Shown: positions 26,422-35,915 of the stretch, piece after piece
Layout of the letters: the number at the start of each line of letters is the position of its first letter
Numbering within the stretch: position 1 is the first letter of the stretch
NCBI RefSeq assembly: GCF_021083305.1
Contig: NZ_JAJFAY010000001.1
Span: forward strand, 310,001-374,000
Reading direction: 5' to 3'
From: Haladaptatus sp. DYF46
Lineage (GTDB): Archaea > Halobacteriota > Halobacteria > Halobacteriales > Haladaptataceae
Length of the DNA stretch: 64,000 nt
Translations under genes and position numbers: made by a program
Notes under the pieces: generated by a model
What the model saw: the letters and a program-made list of their open reading frames with translations, nothing else
Told to the model about the DNA's origin: nothing
The model's database searches: none

Positions 26422-27681
26422 CTACAGCGCCTTCTCGGCCTCGCTCTGGACGAGATATGCGCGGTCGTCGGAGTACTCTCGGACCGAATCGAGCGCGCTT
26501 TCGGTGCCGATCTGGTTCAGCGCCCACGCGGCGCTCGCGCGAACGGAATCGTTCTCGTCGTTTTCGAGCGTGTCCGAGAGCGGTTCGATGGCTCGCGTGT
26601 CGCCGATGCGACCCAGTGCGCGTGCGGCGTAGCTTCGGACGTCCGGGTCGTCGGCGACGAGTTGATCAGCGACTTCCTGTGTCACCTCGTCGCTTCCTAT
26701 TTCGCCGAGCGCCTTGATGACCGTCTTCGCCATTCCGGGGTCGGCATCGACGTAATCGACGATGGTGTCGATGGCGTCCTCGCTGCCGGTCTTGCCGAGG
26801 ATACTGATGGCGTCCTTGTCGCGGCGCTGGGCGCGCTGGAGCATGGGTTCAACCGCGTCCTCGTTGCCCATCCGTTCGAGCGATTCCAGGCAGTGACGTT
26901 CCATGAAGTTTGACTGGAGCGAATCGAGCGCGAGGAGGACCATGTCGACGCGGTCACGTTTCTCCCACACCTTGAGCGCGCCCCACTCCGGTGGGTAGTC
27001 CTTGCGGTGATTGAGTACGTCGTAATATCCCTCGGCTTCGAGCTGTTCGCGGGTGGACAGGTCGCTCCACTCTTCGGCATCGTCGATGCCGGATTTGAGT
27101 TCCTCGGTCGCTTCGACGAGCGTTTCGATGGTGTCCGCGTCCTCGTCCGGGTCGAGGTCCGCGTCGCCGATGGCGGTCGCCGCGGTTTCGAGGATTTCGG
27201 CGAGGTCGTCCGCGTTGCGCGAGAGCGTCACGCTGAAATCCGTTTCGAGCGTTTCCTGTACGGTCTCGGCGAAGGATTCGACGACGGTGACGAGTTCCTC
27301 GCTCCCGTCGTCGGTCCATCGCGTGTCCGTGATGGTCGAAGCGGCGTCCTCGACGTCGCTGATGACGTCTTCGGCGTACGGGCCGCGCTGGTCTTCGAGT
27401 TCGTCACGGAGGTCCGAGAGGTGCGTCTCCAGTTCCTCGCGCGGGTCCTCCGCGTCCTCGTCGTCCTCGTCCGGTTCGGGAAGGTCGGCGCTTTCGAGCA
27501 GCCCTTCGATCTTGTCGAGTTGCGCCTCGACGACGTCGAGTTCGGCTTCCGTGTCCGCCGCTTCGAGTTCGGATTCCGCGCTTTCGAGTTGCTCCTCGAT
27601 GGTCTCCGCACTCACGAGTTCCGTCTCCTCTTCGGCTTCCGCGTCGGAGTCCTGTGTCTCCTCGGCGTCTTCGTCGCTCAT
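26422..27681 (-). CDS. HEAT-repeat protein with acidic coiled-coil N-terminus
   Basis: A 419-residue protein. Residues 1-130 are extremely acidic and probably coiled-coil (ESAESELEAADTEAELDVVE). Residues about 255-415 are HEAT/PBS-lyase-type helical repeats (for example AISILGKTGSEDAIDTIVDY and YAARALGRIGDTRAIEPLSD). Such domains make protein-protein scaffolds. Between them lies HRKDYPPEWGALKVWEKRD, a conserved-looking linker. The partner is unknown. It lies downstream of pssA on the same strand with a 57-base gap. Confidence 0.85.
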   Translation of the reverse strand: MSDEDAEETQDSDAEAEEETELVSAETIEEQLESAESELEAADTEAELDVVEAQLDKIEGLLESADLPEPDEDDEDAEDPREELETHLSDLRDELEDQRGPYAEDVISDVEDAASTITDTRWTDDGSEELVTVVESFAETVQETLETDFSVTLSRNADDLAEILETAATAIGDADLDPDEDADTIETLVEATEELKSGIDDAEEWSDLSTREQLEAEGYYDVLNHRKDYPPEWGALKVWEKRDRVDMVLLALDSLQSNFMERHCLESLERMGNEDAVEPMLQRAQRRDKDAISILGKTGSEDAIDTIVDYVDADPGMAKTVIKALGEIGSDEVTQEVADQLVADDPDVRSYAARALGRIGDTRAIEPLSDTLENDENDSVRASAAWALNQIGTESALDSVREYSDDRAYLVQSEAEKAL

Positions 27682-27738
27682 GCGTCCACCCCCGGCTGTG
27701 CCGTTGCTCTCATATGCGAAAAATTCGGACCGTAGCCA

Positions 27739-28461
27739 TCAAGAGCGTTTCCCTTCTGTCGTCTTCGTCGGGGTCGGCTTTCCCTCCGTCTCACGCCAGT
27801 AAAACCCCGGCGCGAGGACGAGATAGGCCAGCGCGAGCGTCAACAGGGCGTACGGGAACGCCCGGCCCTTGAAACCCGGAACGAGAACCGCGAGCGAGTG
27901 GACGACGCCCATGATGAGCGCGTCGCGGGCCAATAGGTCGGGGTAGGTTATCGTCGAGACCATCAGCCCGGCGAGGAGATAGGTGAGTGCCACGACGACC
28001 ATCGGGTCGGTGAATCCCGCGAGGACGCCGGCGGCGAGGACGACGGACGCGAGCGTCGTCGGAATCCCCTCGGTCACGTCGTCGTCGGTGTCGTAGGCGG
28101 TGTACAGCCCGAGCCTGACGATGGCCATGGCGACGAACAGCGCCCCGCCGAGCGTCGCGATCGTCACGCGGAGCGAATCGTAGCCCCACGTTTCTCGCAC
28201 GACGGCGACGACCAGCATCGCGGGTGCGACGGAGAACGAGGCGACGTCGGCCAGCGAATCCAGATACGGTCCCGCCGCGGAACTGCCGACGTGGCGGGCT
28301 AACACCCCGTCGAGTCCGTCGGCCACCGCCGCGAGTAGAATGAGGCGCGCGGCCAGCCTCGGGGCCGTGGTGGCGACCGAAACCGCCAGAAAGCCGAGCG
28401 CGGCGTTCGATACCGTCACCGCGTCGGCGAGCGAAAGCCGACCCACGAACCGGGGTTTCAT
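27739..28461 (-). CDS. pssA: CDP-alcohol phosphatidyltransferase, archaetidylserine synthase-like
   Basis: A 240-residue membrane enzyme with six or so hydrophobic helices. The complete CDP-alcohol phosphotransferase signature is D48-xx-D51-G-xx-A-R56, G64, D68 and D72, so it is probably active. It should transfer a CDP-archaeol head group to serine. In haloarchaea a PssA of this type is linked to lipid-dependent C-terminal protein anchoring with archaeosortase ArtA. The downstream partner PssD is not in the adjacent sequence. The gene name rests on family resemblance. Confidence 0.82.
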   Translation of the reverse strand: MKPRFVGRLSLADAVTVSNAALGFLAVSVATTAPRLAARLILLAAVADGLDGVLARHVGSSAAGPYLDSLADVASFSVAPAMLVVAVVRETWGYDSLRVTIATLGGALFVAMAIVRLGLYTAYDTDDDVTEGIPTTLASVVLAAGVLAGFTDPMVVVALTYLLAGLMVSTITYPDLLARDALIMGVVHSLAVLVPGFKGRAFPYALLTLALAYLVLAPGFYWRETEGKPTPTKTTEGKRS

Positions 28462-28552
28462 ACTCGGCGGGTAGTGCGACCGCGAGTGATACCTCTTTTG
28501 AAATCACCCCGACCCGTCGGAGAACGGAACGGTCAATACATCTACACGTCCC

Positions 28553-29143
28553 TCACCACTCGGCCAACTCTCGAATCCGGTCGAACGCGGCGCTCTCGCG
28601 CTCGCCGCCGCACGTCCGCGCGACCTCCTCGAAGTAGTCCAATCGGGTTCGGAGTTCCGAGGAGTCATAGCCCTCGACGCCCAACCGGGACGCCGCAACC
28701 GTGGCTTCAACGACCGCGGCGAACCCGCGATTGGTCAGCAGAACCCGCCGTTTGCGAACCTCGGATTCGACCGGCGTCAATTCCCATTCCTCCCAGCGTG
28801 TTCCGTCCGTTTCCCCCGCACCAATTTGCTCGGCCTCTATTTCGACCCACGCGTCCGCGGAGTCGAGTACCGATTCCGCTTCCTCCCGAATCGAGAGTGC
28901 GGCCTCCGCGAAATCCACGGGGTCGCGGGTGAACTGAACGACGCCGCCGCCCCGTCGGTGGAAGTTCCGCCGGGTCCGGGTGTTTCCCCACGTTCGGGCC
29001 GTTATCGGGTCGTCGTCACGATTGTCGTCGTTTCCAGCGTGAAGTCCGAGAACGGCCACGTTCCACAAGCCGTTCGGGCCGAGCGTCGTGACGACTGATT
29101 CGGTCACGCCCCGCAGTTCGACCGGCCAATCGGCGTGCGTCAC
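28553..29143 (-). CDS. DUF447 family protein (flavoprotein-like)
   Basis: A 196-residue archaeal protein of the DUF447 family, whose fold resembles FMN-binding split barrels. Blocks include ESVVTTLGPNGLWNVAVLGL near the start, VVQFTRDPVDFAEAAL, and a C-terminal YDSSELRTRLDYFEEVARTC. The GTG start overlaps the CitG-like stop as GTGA, so the two are coupled. The family tends to travel with CitG-like and one-carbon cofactor genes, but the reaction is not known. Confidence 0.8.
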   Translation of the reverse strand: MTHADWPVELRGVTESVVTTLGPNGLWNVAVLGLHAGNDDNRDDDPITARTWGNTRTRRNFHRRGGGVVQFTRDPVDFAEAALSIREEAESVLDSADAWVEIEAEQIGAGETDGTRWEEWELTPVESEVRKRRVLLTNRGFAAVVEATVAASRLGVEGYDSSELRTRLDYFEEVARTCGGERESAAFDRIRELAEW

Positions 29144-29976
29144 GGCGAGATACCCCGCTCCAGCGCGATGAACAGGCCACCCGCTACGATGTCGGCAGTC
29201 GTACCGGGATTGATCCCCTCCTCGACCAGCGAGTCCGCGAACGCCGTGACGAGTTCCGGGTTCCCCTCCCGCGCCTCCTGAAGTGCCTCCTGTGCCCGGA
29301 CGAGGACGCTCTCCGCGACCTTGTTCCCGTGTCGCTTCGCCACGAAGGTGTCCGGTTCACGGGCGAGGAATTCGAGGTACACTTGGGCCGCACGCGCCGA
29401 GATACCGCCGTCCAGTTCCGCGATTCGGTCGCTGGCCTCGAAGGTTCGTTCGAACCCGTTCGCCCACTCGCGGGCGACACCGTCGACGTCCTCGCTGAGT
29501 TCCATCACGTCGTAGAGCGTGAGATCCCCCTCCCGGAGGGCGGAAATCGCGTCACTTCCGCGGCGAACGTCCAGTTCGTCCATCCCCTCCGGCGGGTCGG
29601 TGACGGCCACGTCGACGTATTCGAACGCGCGGTAGAACCCCTCCGCGTCCTCGACCGTCGTCGCCTCCGCGACCTCCGCCACGCCGTCCGGCGACAACTC
29701 GTCGGCCTTCACTAGCGGAATCAACAACAGCAACGCGCCGAACTGCGTGTTGCCGCCCTCCTGCTGGCTCATACCTTCGACGGCCTCCTCGAACGCCTCG
29801 CCGACGGGCGTCCCCTTCTCGGCCGCTCTGAGACCCGCACCGGACCCGATTGCACCGGCGAGGAAGTGTTCGAAGCGCAAATCGGGAAAATCCCGGTCGC
29901 GGTCCACGTTTCCGGGTTTGGGCGTCCCGGCGACTTCCAACAGCAGCGCGAGTTGCGCGTGTTCCGCGGGCGTCAC
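29140..29976 (-). CDS. CitG-like triphosphoribosyl-dephospho-CoA synthase family protein
   Basis: A 278-residue protein of the CitG/MdcB family (TPKPGNVDRDRDFPDLRFEHF, SQQEGGNTQFGALLLLIPL, GINPGTTADIVAGGLFIAL). In bacteria CitG makes the prosthetic group precursor of citrate lyase; archaeal relatives have no known citrate lyase partner and probably transfer a ribosyl-type group in cofactor synthesis. The GTG at 29976 is in a GTGA overlap with the upstream Dus-like gene; a start seven codons earlier is less supported. It is third in a tightly coupled four-gene operon. Confidence 0.85.
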   Translation of the reverse strand: MTPAEHAQLALLLEVAGTPKPGNVDRDRDFPDLRFEHFLAGAIGSGAGLRAAEKGTPVGEAFEEAVEGMSQQEGGNTQFGALLLLIPLVKADELSPDGVAEVAEATTVEDAEGFYRAFEYVDVAVTDPPEGMDELDVRRGSDAISALREGDLTLYDVMELSEDVDGVAREWANGFERTFEASDRIAELDGGISARAAQVYLEFLAREPDTFVAKRHGNKVAESVLVRAQEALQEAREGNPELVTAFADSLVEEGINPGTTADIVAGGLFIALERGISP

Positions 29977-30716
29977 GCCACCACCTCCGCGAACCACTCG
30001 TCGGTCGCACGGCGGACGCGGGAGAGCACCTCTGTGTCGTCACTCGGTCGTCCGACGCTCACCGCGTCCGCTCCGTAGTCGAGGTACTCGGCGACCGTCG
30101 CCTCGTCGCGGACGCCGTTGTTCGCCACGAGGAAGCAATCGGTGGCGTCCGCGACGTCCGCCACGACGTGTTCCGAATCCATCGCGTCGATGTGGACGAT
30201 TTCCGCGCCCGCCGCGACGACCTGTCGTGCAACCTCGGGCAGATTCACGCCGGGGACTTCGGTTCGAACTTTGACGCTCACGGTCGCTCCCCCGTCGGTC
30301 GCCGTACGGACCTGCCGACGGAGGCGGTCCGGGTTCCGAAGGAGCGATTGTCCGGCACCGACCGCACACATCTCCTCCTGTCGGCAGTGGGCGTTGAGTT
30401 CCAGTATCGCGTCGTGGCGCGAACACACCGCCGCCGCTTCCCGAATCGGCGGCAGGGTGGCGGAACGAACGTTGACCGCGGGTCGAACCGGCACGTCCGC
30501 GAGCGCGGCGAGTTGTTCGTCCACGAACGCGACGGGATCGTCAGGCAGGAACTCGTTTCGCTCGCGCGACACCAACTGCCGGGCCGTATCCCTCGTCGCC
30601 TCGTCCAGCGCGATGCCGCCCAGAAACGCCGCACCGACGTGTTCGGACGCGGTTCGCGCCCAATCCGCGTCGGATTCCCCGCTGAGGCTGGCGACCGCGA
30701 CCCGTGGCGCGAACAT
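29973..30716 (-). CDS. tRNA-dihydrouridine synthase-like TIM-barrel protein
   Basis: A 247-residue protein, shorter than true Dus enzymes (about 310-330), with a flavin-type TIM-barrel. LELNAHCRQEEMCAVGAGQS aligns in character with the Dus NxGCP catalytic region and keeps a Cys, and VHIDAMDSEHV plus NNGVRDEATVAEYLDYGADA fit the phosphate-binding end. The tRNA-binding C-terminal helical domain appears to be missing, so a small-molecule substrate is possible. The ATG overlaps the CofD stop (TGATG); a GTG one codon earlier is an alternative. Operon partners are CofD, CitG-like and DUF447. Confidence 0.78.
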   Translation of the reverse strand: MFAPRVAVASLSGESDADWARTASEHVGAAFLGGIALDEATRDTARQLVSRERNEFLPDDPVAFVDEQLAALADVPVRPAVNVRSATLPPIREAAAVCSRHDAILELNAHCRQEEMCAVGAGQSLLRNPDRLRRQVRTATDGGATVSVKVRTEVPGVNLPEVARQVVAAGAEIVHIDAMDSEHVVADVADATDCFLVANNGVRDEATVAEYLDYGADAVSVGRPSDDTEVLSRVRRATDEWFAEVVA

Positions 30717-31708
30717 CACGCGACCTCCAGCGCGTCGCTCACGGTGCGGGCGACGCGCGCTGCGTCCTCCGCGTCGTCCATCTTCGTGTCGGTGCGAACG
30801 GTCGGGCGGTCGAGCGTCGTTCCGTCTTCCTCGTCCAAGACGAAGGCGTCCGCGAACGGGTACGCCTCCGCCACGCCCGCCGTGCTCGGTCGATAGCCGA
30901 CCGCGTCCATCAGTTTCGCCGCTGGCCCCGAGAACACGCGGTCCTCGACGAACGGCGAAACGGCGACGACCGTGGTCGATTCGAGCGCCTCGCGGAAGGC
31001 GTCCATGGCGAGCATCGGGCCGATACTCGTCACCGGGTTCGACGGGCCGATGACGACGGGGTCGTCCGTCAGCGCGTCGAGTGCGGTTGTCGACGGTCGG
31101 GCCTCGCTCGCGCCGCGGAACTCCACGTCCGTGACTTCGGGTTCGCCGCCGCGTGCGACCCAGAACTCCTGAAAGTGCATCTCCCCGTCGGGTGTGTGGA
31201 TGATGCTCGCGACGGCGTCGTCGCTCATCGGAACGACGTCCATCGGCGAGTCGAACGCGTCAGCCAGAATCCGCGTCGCCTCGGTGAGCGTCTTCCCCTC
31301 GTCCAGCAACCCCGTCCGGGTGACGTGAACCGCTCGGTCGCGGTCGCCGAGGAGCATGAACTCCGCGATGCCAGAGAAGCGTCGCCAGCGGGCGATGTCT
31401 CGACCCGCAGTCTGCCGGTCGTCCGGGAGGTATCGCGGCCCGTCGGCGAGTCCCGCCGACTCCGCGAGACGGAGGAGTTCGTCGTGCGTCGCCGTCGTGT
31501 CGTCCGCGATTCCCCACCACATCTCGCGGTCGAGGACGCCCCCTTGCTGGAACAGCACCGTATCGATGTCGGGGCAGACGAGGAGTCCCCCGAGTTCGAC
31601 GTCGTCCCCCGTGTTGCCGACGACGGTCGTCTCGTCGCGCGGGAAAATCGACCCGGACCCGTCCAACAGTTTGGGGGTCCCGGTTCCTCCAGAGAGAAAC
31701 GTGACCAT
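30716..31708 (-). CDS. cofD: 2-phospho-L-lactate transferase CofD (coenzyme F420 synthesis)
   Basis: A 330-residue transferase that joins the phospholactyl moiety to Fo, the step that creates F420-0. Motifs are the N-terminal [17 protein letters not shown] and [23 protein letters not shown], then [12 protein letters not shown] for substrate phosphate binding, all as in CofD. The start MVTFLSGG is the conserved one, although the frame extends much further upstream without support. It is the first gene of the minus-strand operon and is divergent from the HD hydrolase, 75 bases apart. Confidence 0.95.
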   Translation of the reverse strand: MVTFLSGGTGTPKLLDGSGSIFPRDETTVVGNTGDDVELGGLLVCPDIDTVLFQQGGVLDREMWWGIADDTTATHDELLRLAESAGLADGPRYLPDDRQTAGRDIARWRRFSGIAEFMLLGDRDRAVHVTRTGLLDEGKTLTEATRILADAFDSPMDVVPMSDDAVASIIHTPDGEMHFQEFWVARGGEPEVTDVEFRGASEARPSTTALDALTDDPVVIGPSNPVTSIGPMLAMDAFREALESTTVVAVSPFVEDRVFSGPAAKLMDAVGYRPSTAGVAEAYPFADAFVLDEEDGTTLDRPTVRTDTKMDDAEDAARVARTVSDALEVA

Positions 31709-31752
31709 GCTTCGGATTCCTTCGAGAGAGGGCATAAAGCCTCGTCCTTCGG

Positions 31753-31760
31753 TTTTTATA
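31753..31760 (+). promoter_or_regulatory. TATA box for the HD hydrolase gene
   Basis: TTTTTATA ends 24 bases before the ATG at 31784. The spacing fits a leaderless transcript starting at that ATG and argues against the in-frame ATG at 31763. Confidence 0.6.
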
Positions 31761-31783
31761 CCATGACGGGCAACGTTCTCGCA

Positions 31784-33019
31784 ATGAAGACTATCAAGGA
31801 CAGCGTTCACGACCACATCGAGGTCGATGGCGTCGCGGGCGATCTCCTCGATACGCACGCGGTTCAGCGACTCCGACACATCACGCAACTCGGAACGGCC
31901 CGTCTCGTCTATCCCTCCGCGAACCACACGCGATTCGAACACAGTCTCGGCGTCTACCACCTCGCCCGTCAAGCCCTCACCAACCTCGGTATCGAGGGAG
32001 TGCAAGCGGAGCGCGTTCGCGCGGCCGCCCTCCTCCACGACATCGGCCACTCGCCGTACAGCCACACCATCGAGGACCTCATCCATCGCCGAACGGGGAA
32101 GTACCACGACGATGTGTACGACCTCCTCGCGGAATCGGAGGTCGGTGACATCCTCCGCGACCACGCTCTGGACACGGACACCATCGCCGGACTCATCGCG
32201 GGCGAGGGCGAACTCGGGCAGGTCGTCTCCGGCGAACTCGACGTGGACCGGATGGACTACCTCGTCCGCGACGCCCACCACACCGGGGTTCCGTACGGCA
32301 CCATCGACCACGAGCGACTGACGCACGAACTGACGTTCTTCGACGGCAAACTCGTCCTCGCGGAGGGGAACGTCCAAACCGCGGAGAGCCTCCTCGTTGC
32401 CCGTGCGCTGATGAACCCGACGGTGTACAACCACCACGTCACGCGAATCAGCAAGTCGATGCTCCAGCGGGCGAGCGAACGGCTCCTCGACTCGCCGGAC
32501 ATCGACGCCGAACGGTTGCGACGGATGGACGATCACGACCTGCTCGTCGCCCTCCGTACGAACCCTGAAACCGCCGAACTCGCCCGACGGCTGTCGGACC
32601 GCGACCTCTACAAGCGTGCCGTGTGGGCCGAGATGGTGGACGTTTCGGACGACATCATCGACGCGGACCACGACACCGTCCGCGAGTACGAAGACGACAT
32701 CGCGGAGTGCGCCGACGTGGATTCGGAACTCGTCACGCTCGACGTTCCGAGCCGCCCGACGATGACCGAGTCGTCGTCGCGCGTCGTCGTCAACGGCGAG
32801 ATTCGCCCGCTCGCAAAGCAATCGACGCTGGTGCGAGCGCTGCAGCAAGTCCAACGCGACCAGTGGCGACTCGGGGTGTACACGTCGGCCGAGGAGACGG
32901 ACGCGGTCGGACGGGCGGCCGAACGCGTCCTCGGGTTGGAAACTGACGGCGCGCTCGTCAACGACATTCGAACGGGCGTTCGGACGACGCTGACCGATTT
33001 CGAGGAAGAAGAGGAGTAG
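31784..33019 (+). CDS. HD-domain phosphohydrolase (dNTPase/SAMHD1-like)
   Basis: A 411-residue protein with an N-terminal HD domain. [17 protein letters not shown] (about 48-64) carries the first metal His, and [14 protein letters not shown] (about 81-94) carries the HD pair. [19 protein letters not shown] supplies the final Asp. These match SAMHD1/YpgQ-like hydrolases that remove phosphates from nucleotides. The C-terminal half is helical and ends in acidic residues. The start was fixed by the TATA spacing. A role in dNTP control or nucleotide turnover is likely. Confidence 0.9.
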   Translation: MKTIKDSVHDHIEVDGVAGDLLDTHAVQRLRHITQLGTARLVYPSANHTRFEHSLGVYHLARQALTNLGIEGVQAERVRAAALLHDIGHSPYSHTIEDLIHRRTGKYHDDVYDLLAESEVGDILRDHALDTDTIAGLIAGEGELGQVVSGELDVDRMDYLVRDAHHTGVPYGTIDHERLTHELTFFDGKLVLAEGNVQTAESLLVARALMNPTVYNHHVTRISKSMLQRASERLLDSPDIDAERLRRMDDHDLLVALRTNPETAELARRLSDRDLYKRAVWAEMVDVSDDIIDADHDTVREYEDDIAECADVDSELVTLDVPSRPTMTESSSRVVVNGEIRPLAKQSTLVRALQQVQRDQWRLGVYTSAEETDAVGRAAERVLGLETDGALVNDIRTGVRTTLTDFEEEEE

Positions 33020-33088
33020 AGGGAACCCGAATGAGTGTTCGCGGCGGGCGACGAGGCGTTTAAGTCCGACAACTGATAATCGGCATCT

Positions 33089-34102
33089 ATGCTTGTGGAG
33101 GGCACCATCCTGTCCGGGCCGACCTTCGAACCCGTGGAAGGCCGCGTCGTCGTCGAGGATGGTACGATAACTGCCATCGAGGAGGAGTCCGTTTCGTCGT
33201 CGAACATCGTCTGTCCCGCGTTCGTCAACGCACACACCCACATCGGGGATTCCATCGCGAAGGAGGCCGGTGCGGGCCTCTCGTTGGAGGAACTCGTCGC
33301 GCCGCCGGACGGACTCAAACATCGACTCCTCCGGGAAACGTCCCGTGAGAAAAAAGTCGAAGCGATGCGTCGGTCGTTGCAGTTCATGCAGGCGACGGGA
33401 ACTGCCTCGTTTCTCGAATTTCGGGAGGGCGGCGTCGAGGGCGTCTACGCGCTCCGCGAGGCTGTCGAGGGGTTGGACATCGACCCGTTCATCCTCGGCC
33501 GGGAGACGGTCGACGCGATGGAGGCCGCGGACGGCTTCGGTGCGAGCGGAGCCAACGACGCCGAGTTCGCCCGTGAGCGGACGGCGACGAAACGGGCCGA
33601 AAAGACGTTCGGAATCCACGCCGGGGAGGCCGATTCGAGCGATATCAACCCGGCGCTCGACCTCTCGCCGGATTTCCTCGTCCACGTCGTCCATCCGGAG
33701 CCGATTCACCTCGATAGAATCGAACACAGCGAGATTCCAATCGCGGTCTGCCCCCGCTCGAACCTCGTGACCGGCGTCGGCATGCCGCCGATACGCGATC
33801 TCCTCGAACGGACGACTGTCGCGCTCGGGACGGACAACGTGATGTTGAACAGTCCGTCGATGTTCCGGGAGATGGAGTTCACGGCGAAGTTGACGGACAT
33901 CGCGCCGCGCGAAGTGCTTCGAATGGCGACGCAGAACGGCGCACGCATCGCGGGATTGAACTGCGGCGTTATCGAACCGGGACGCGACGCGAAACTCCTC
34001 GTTCTCGACGGCGACTCGAACAACCTCGCCGGAAACCGCGACGTGGTTCGCTCGGTCGTTCGCCGCGCGGGCGCGAACGACGTGACCGACGTGGTGTTGT
34101 AA
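33089..34102 (+). CDS. Metal-dependent amidohydrolase/deaminase family protein
   Basis: A 337-residue member of the amidohydrolase superfamily (cytosine deaminase/TatD-related branch). Metal residues are NAHTHIGDS (about 48-56), FGIHAGE (about 175), HVVHPEP (about 196) and [10 protein letters not shown] (about 245). N- and C-terminal beta segments ([31 protein letters not shown]) form the usual composite domain. A TTTAAG about 28 bases upstream fits a leaderless start. The last codons are duplicated just past the stop. The substrate is unknown. Confidence 0.88.
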   Translation: MLVEGTILSGPTFEPVEGRVVVEDGTITAIEEESVSSSNIVCPAFVNAHTHIGDSIAKEAGAGLSLEELVAPPDGLKHRLLRETSREKKVEAMRRSLQFMQATGTASFLEFREGGVEGVYALREAVEGLDIDPFILGRETVDAMEAADGFGASGANDAEFARERTATKRAEKTFGIHAGEADSSDINPALDLSPDFLVHVVHPEPIHLDRIEHSEIPIAVCPRSNLVTGVGMPPIRDLLERTTVALGTDNVMLNSPSMFREMEFTAKLTDIAPREVLRMATQNGARIAGLNCGVIEPGRDAKLLVLDGDSNNLAGNRDVVRSVVRRAGANDVTDVVL

Positions 34103-34120
34103 TGACCGACGTGGTGTTGT
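34083..34120 (+). repeat. 18-base tandem duplication at the end of the amidohydrolase gene
   Basis: TGACCGACGTGGTGTTGT occurs at 34083-34100 and again at 34103-34120, with a 20-base period. The first copy ends the gene (TDVVL, TAA). The second forms ATG-ACC-GAC-GTG-GTG-TTG-TGA, a six-codon frame that is probably incidental. Confidence 0.9.
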
Positions 34121-34300
34121 GACCGGTTCGAGCGGCCGCGCGGCGGGTGGCGGTGCCCTCGTCGGAACTAATCGATACGAAACTCCAGCCGTTCGCGGCT
34201 TTCGGTCGATGCCGTACTGTTCCCGATTTCATTTCGATTCGAAGGTATGGCCACCAAATGAGTTAAGACAACCCATGCCGTGGCATTCGGTAACACGTCC

Positions 34301-34786
34301 ATGTACGACCGAATTCTCGTGCCCACCGACGGTTCGGAGGAGATGACGTGCGTTCTCGCACACGCCGCCGAACTGGCCGAGGCGCATGGCGCGGAACTGC
34401 ACGCGATATACGTCATCAACTCCTCGACGTTCGCCAGTTTACCGATGGAGTCATCGTGGGAGGGCGTCACCGACATGCTCCAAGAGGAGGGCGAGTCGGC
34501 GCTGGAAGACGCCCGTCGCGCCGTCGAAGGGTACGACGTCTCGCTGACGACGAACCTACTCGAAGGGCCGCCGAGCAAGGAGATAGTCCGCTACGCCGAG
34601 TTGGACGGCTTCGACCTCATCGTGATGGGAACGCACGGACGCGGCGGCATCGACCGCCTGCTCCTCGGCAGCGTGGCCGAACGCGTCGTCCGCGCTTCGA
34701 CCGTTCCCGTCCTCACGGTCCGCGTCGGCGGCGAGGACGACGGTCCCGAAGTGTCGGCGACCGGCAAAGCACAGAGTAGCAGCTAA
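34301..34786 (+). CDS. Universal stress protein (UspA family)
   Basis: A 161-residue single-domain Usp. It starts MYDRILVPTDGSEE, the canonical first strand and Asp. The ATP-binding motif GTHGRGGIDRLLLGSVAERV (G-2x-G-9x-G-S) is near 113-132 and the final strand is PVLTVRV, so it belongs to the ATP-binding class. Haloarchaea carry many paralogues used under stress. The ATG at 34301 opens the conserved strand; a start seven codons earlier is unlikely. It is convergent with birA. Confidence 0.92.
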   Translation: MYDRILVPTDGSEEMTCVLAHAAELAEAHGAELHAIYVINSSTFASLPMESSWEGVTDMLQEEGESALEDARRAVEGYDVSLTTNLLEGPPSKEIVRYAELDGFDLIVMGTHGRGGIDRLLLGSVAERVVRASTVPVLTVRVGGEDDGPEVSATGKAQSSS

Positions 34787-34795
34787 CCGTCGGTT

Positions 34796-35770
34796 TCAGT
34801 TCGCGGGGCGAAGGTGGTCGCAGTCTCCCGCGTGAACGCGCACTTCTCCGTCGTCAGTGTCCACGACGAGCGCCCCCGGCGTGACGATATCGATTGCCTC
34901 CCCGACCACGTCTCCTTCGGGCGTTTCGACCCGCACCTGCTGGCCGAGCGTCGCCGACAACTCTCGCCACGCCGGAAGCACGGCGTCGAGGTCGGTCCGG
35001 AGCGCGTGGAACTCCTCTACCACCCGCTGGGCGAACACCCGCCGGTTCACCGGCCCGACCACTTCCTGTACGCTCGTCGCGCCCTCCGGAAGGTCGTCGG
35101 CCGCGATGTTGACGTTGATTCCGGTGCCGACGATGACCCACGAGACGCGGTTCGCCTCCCCCTCCATCTCGGTGAGGATACCACAGAGCTTGTCTCCTCC
35201 CCTCCCCTCGGAAGGGGGTTGTGCTGATTGATTCTCGTTCGCTCGTCCCTCGCTCACGAGAACATCGTTCGGCCACTTGATTTCCGCCGGAACGCCCGCT
35301 TCCCGCGCCGCCCGCGTCACGGCGACGGCGGCGGCGAGCGTCAGGAGCGGCGCGTGTGCGGGCGGTATCGTCGGCCGGAGGACGAAGCTCATCCAGATGC
35401 CGCCGGACGGCCCGACCCACGCACGTTCGAGACGGCCACGTCCCCCGATCTGTTCGTCCGCAAGCACGACGACGTCCCGCGCGTTCTCCCCGGCCAACTC
35501 GCGCGCCCGGTCGTTCGTGCTCCCGATGGAATCGTGATACTCCACCTCGAACGGCGCGTCGAGTCCGTACTCCACCGCCGGGCCGAACTCGGGAACTTCA
35601 CCGAGGAGATAACCGTCACTCGTACTCTCGATTTCGAAACCGGCGGTACGGAGCGCTTCGACGTGCTTCCAGACGGCGTTCCGCGAAATGTCGAGCGCCG
35701 CCGCGAGTTCCGGGCCGGAAACCGGGCCGTCCGCGAGCGCGTCCAAGACGGCCCGCCGTGTCTCGTTCAT
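34796..35770 (-). CDS. birA: Biotin--[acetyl-CoA carboxylase] ligase with N-terminal HTH
   Basis: A 324-residue BirA that attaches biotin to carboxylase subunits. An N-terminal winged-helix domain (SGPELAAALDISRNAVWKHV) suggests it also represses biotin genes. The catalytic domain has IGSTNDRARE, GGRGRLERAW (the RGR loop, about 109-118), KWPNDVLV (165-172) and KLCGILTEMEGE. A 21-residue polar insertion lies at 173-193, where most BirA proteins have a few residues. The C-terminal SH3-like domain is present (VGEAIDIVTPGALVVDTDDG). Confidence 0.93.
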   Translation of the reverse strand: MNETRRAVLDALADGPVSGPELAAALDISRNAVWKHVEALRTAGFEIESTSDGYLLGEVPEFGPAVEYGLDAPFEVEYHDSIGSTNDRARELAGENARDVVVLADEQIGGRGRLERAWVGPSGGIWMSFVLRPTIPPAHAPLLTLAAAVAVTRAAREAGVPAEIKWPNDVLVSEGRANENQSAQPPSEGRGGDKLCGILTEMEGEANRVSWVIVGTGINVNIAADDLPEGATSVQEVVGPVNRRVFAQRVVEEFHALRTDLDAVLPAWRELSATLGQQVRVETPEGDVVGEAIDIVTPGALVVDTDDGEVRVHAGDCDHLRPAN

Positions 35771-35915
35771 ACCATCCGGTAGGAATCGGTTCGACAAGAA
35801 TCGTCCCGTTTGGTGGCGTCGAACGAAATTGACGAGTCGGAGTATCGATTCTCGAACGTCGATTCCCCGCTTCGCAAGAAGCAAAGAATATTGTCCGAGA
35901 GAAACGACGGCAACC

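Noticed and set aside
31711..33727. Upstream extension of cofD to 1003 codons
   Set aside because: The extra part is antisense to the HD hydrolase and lacks acidic composition; the conserved CofD start is at 31708.
34102..34122. Six-codon frame MTDVVL as a real micro-gene
   Set aside because: It is created by a tandem duplication of the previous gene's end and has no ribosome-binding site or conserved length.
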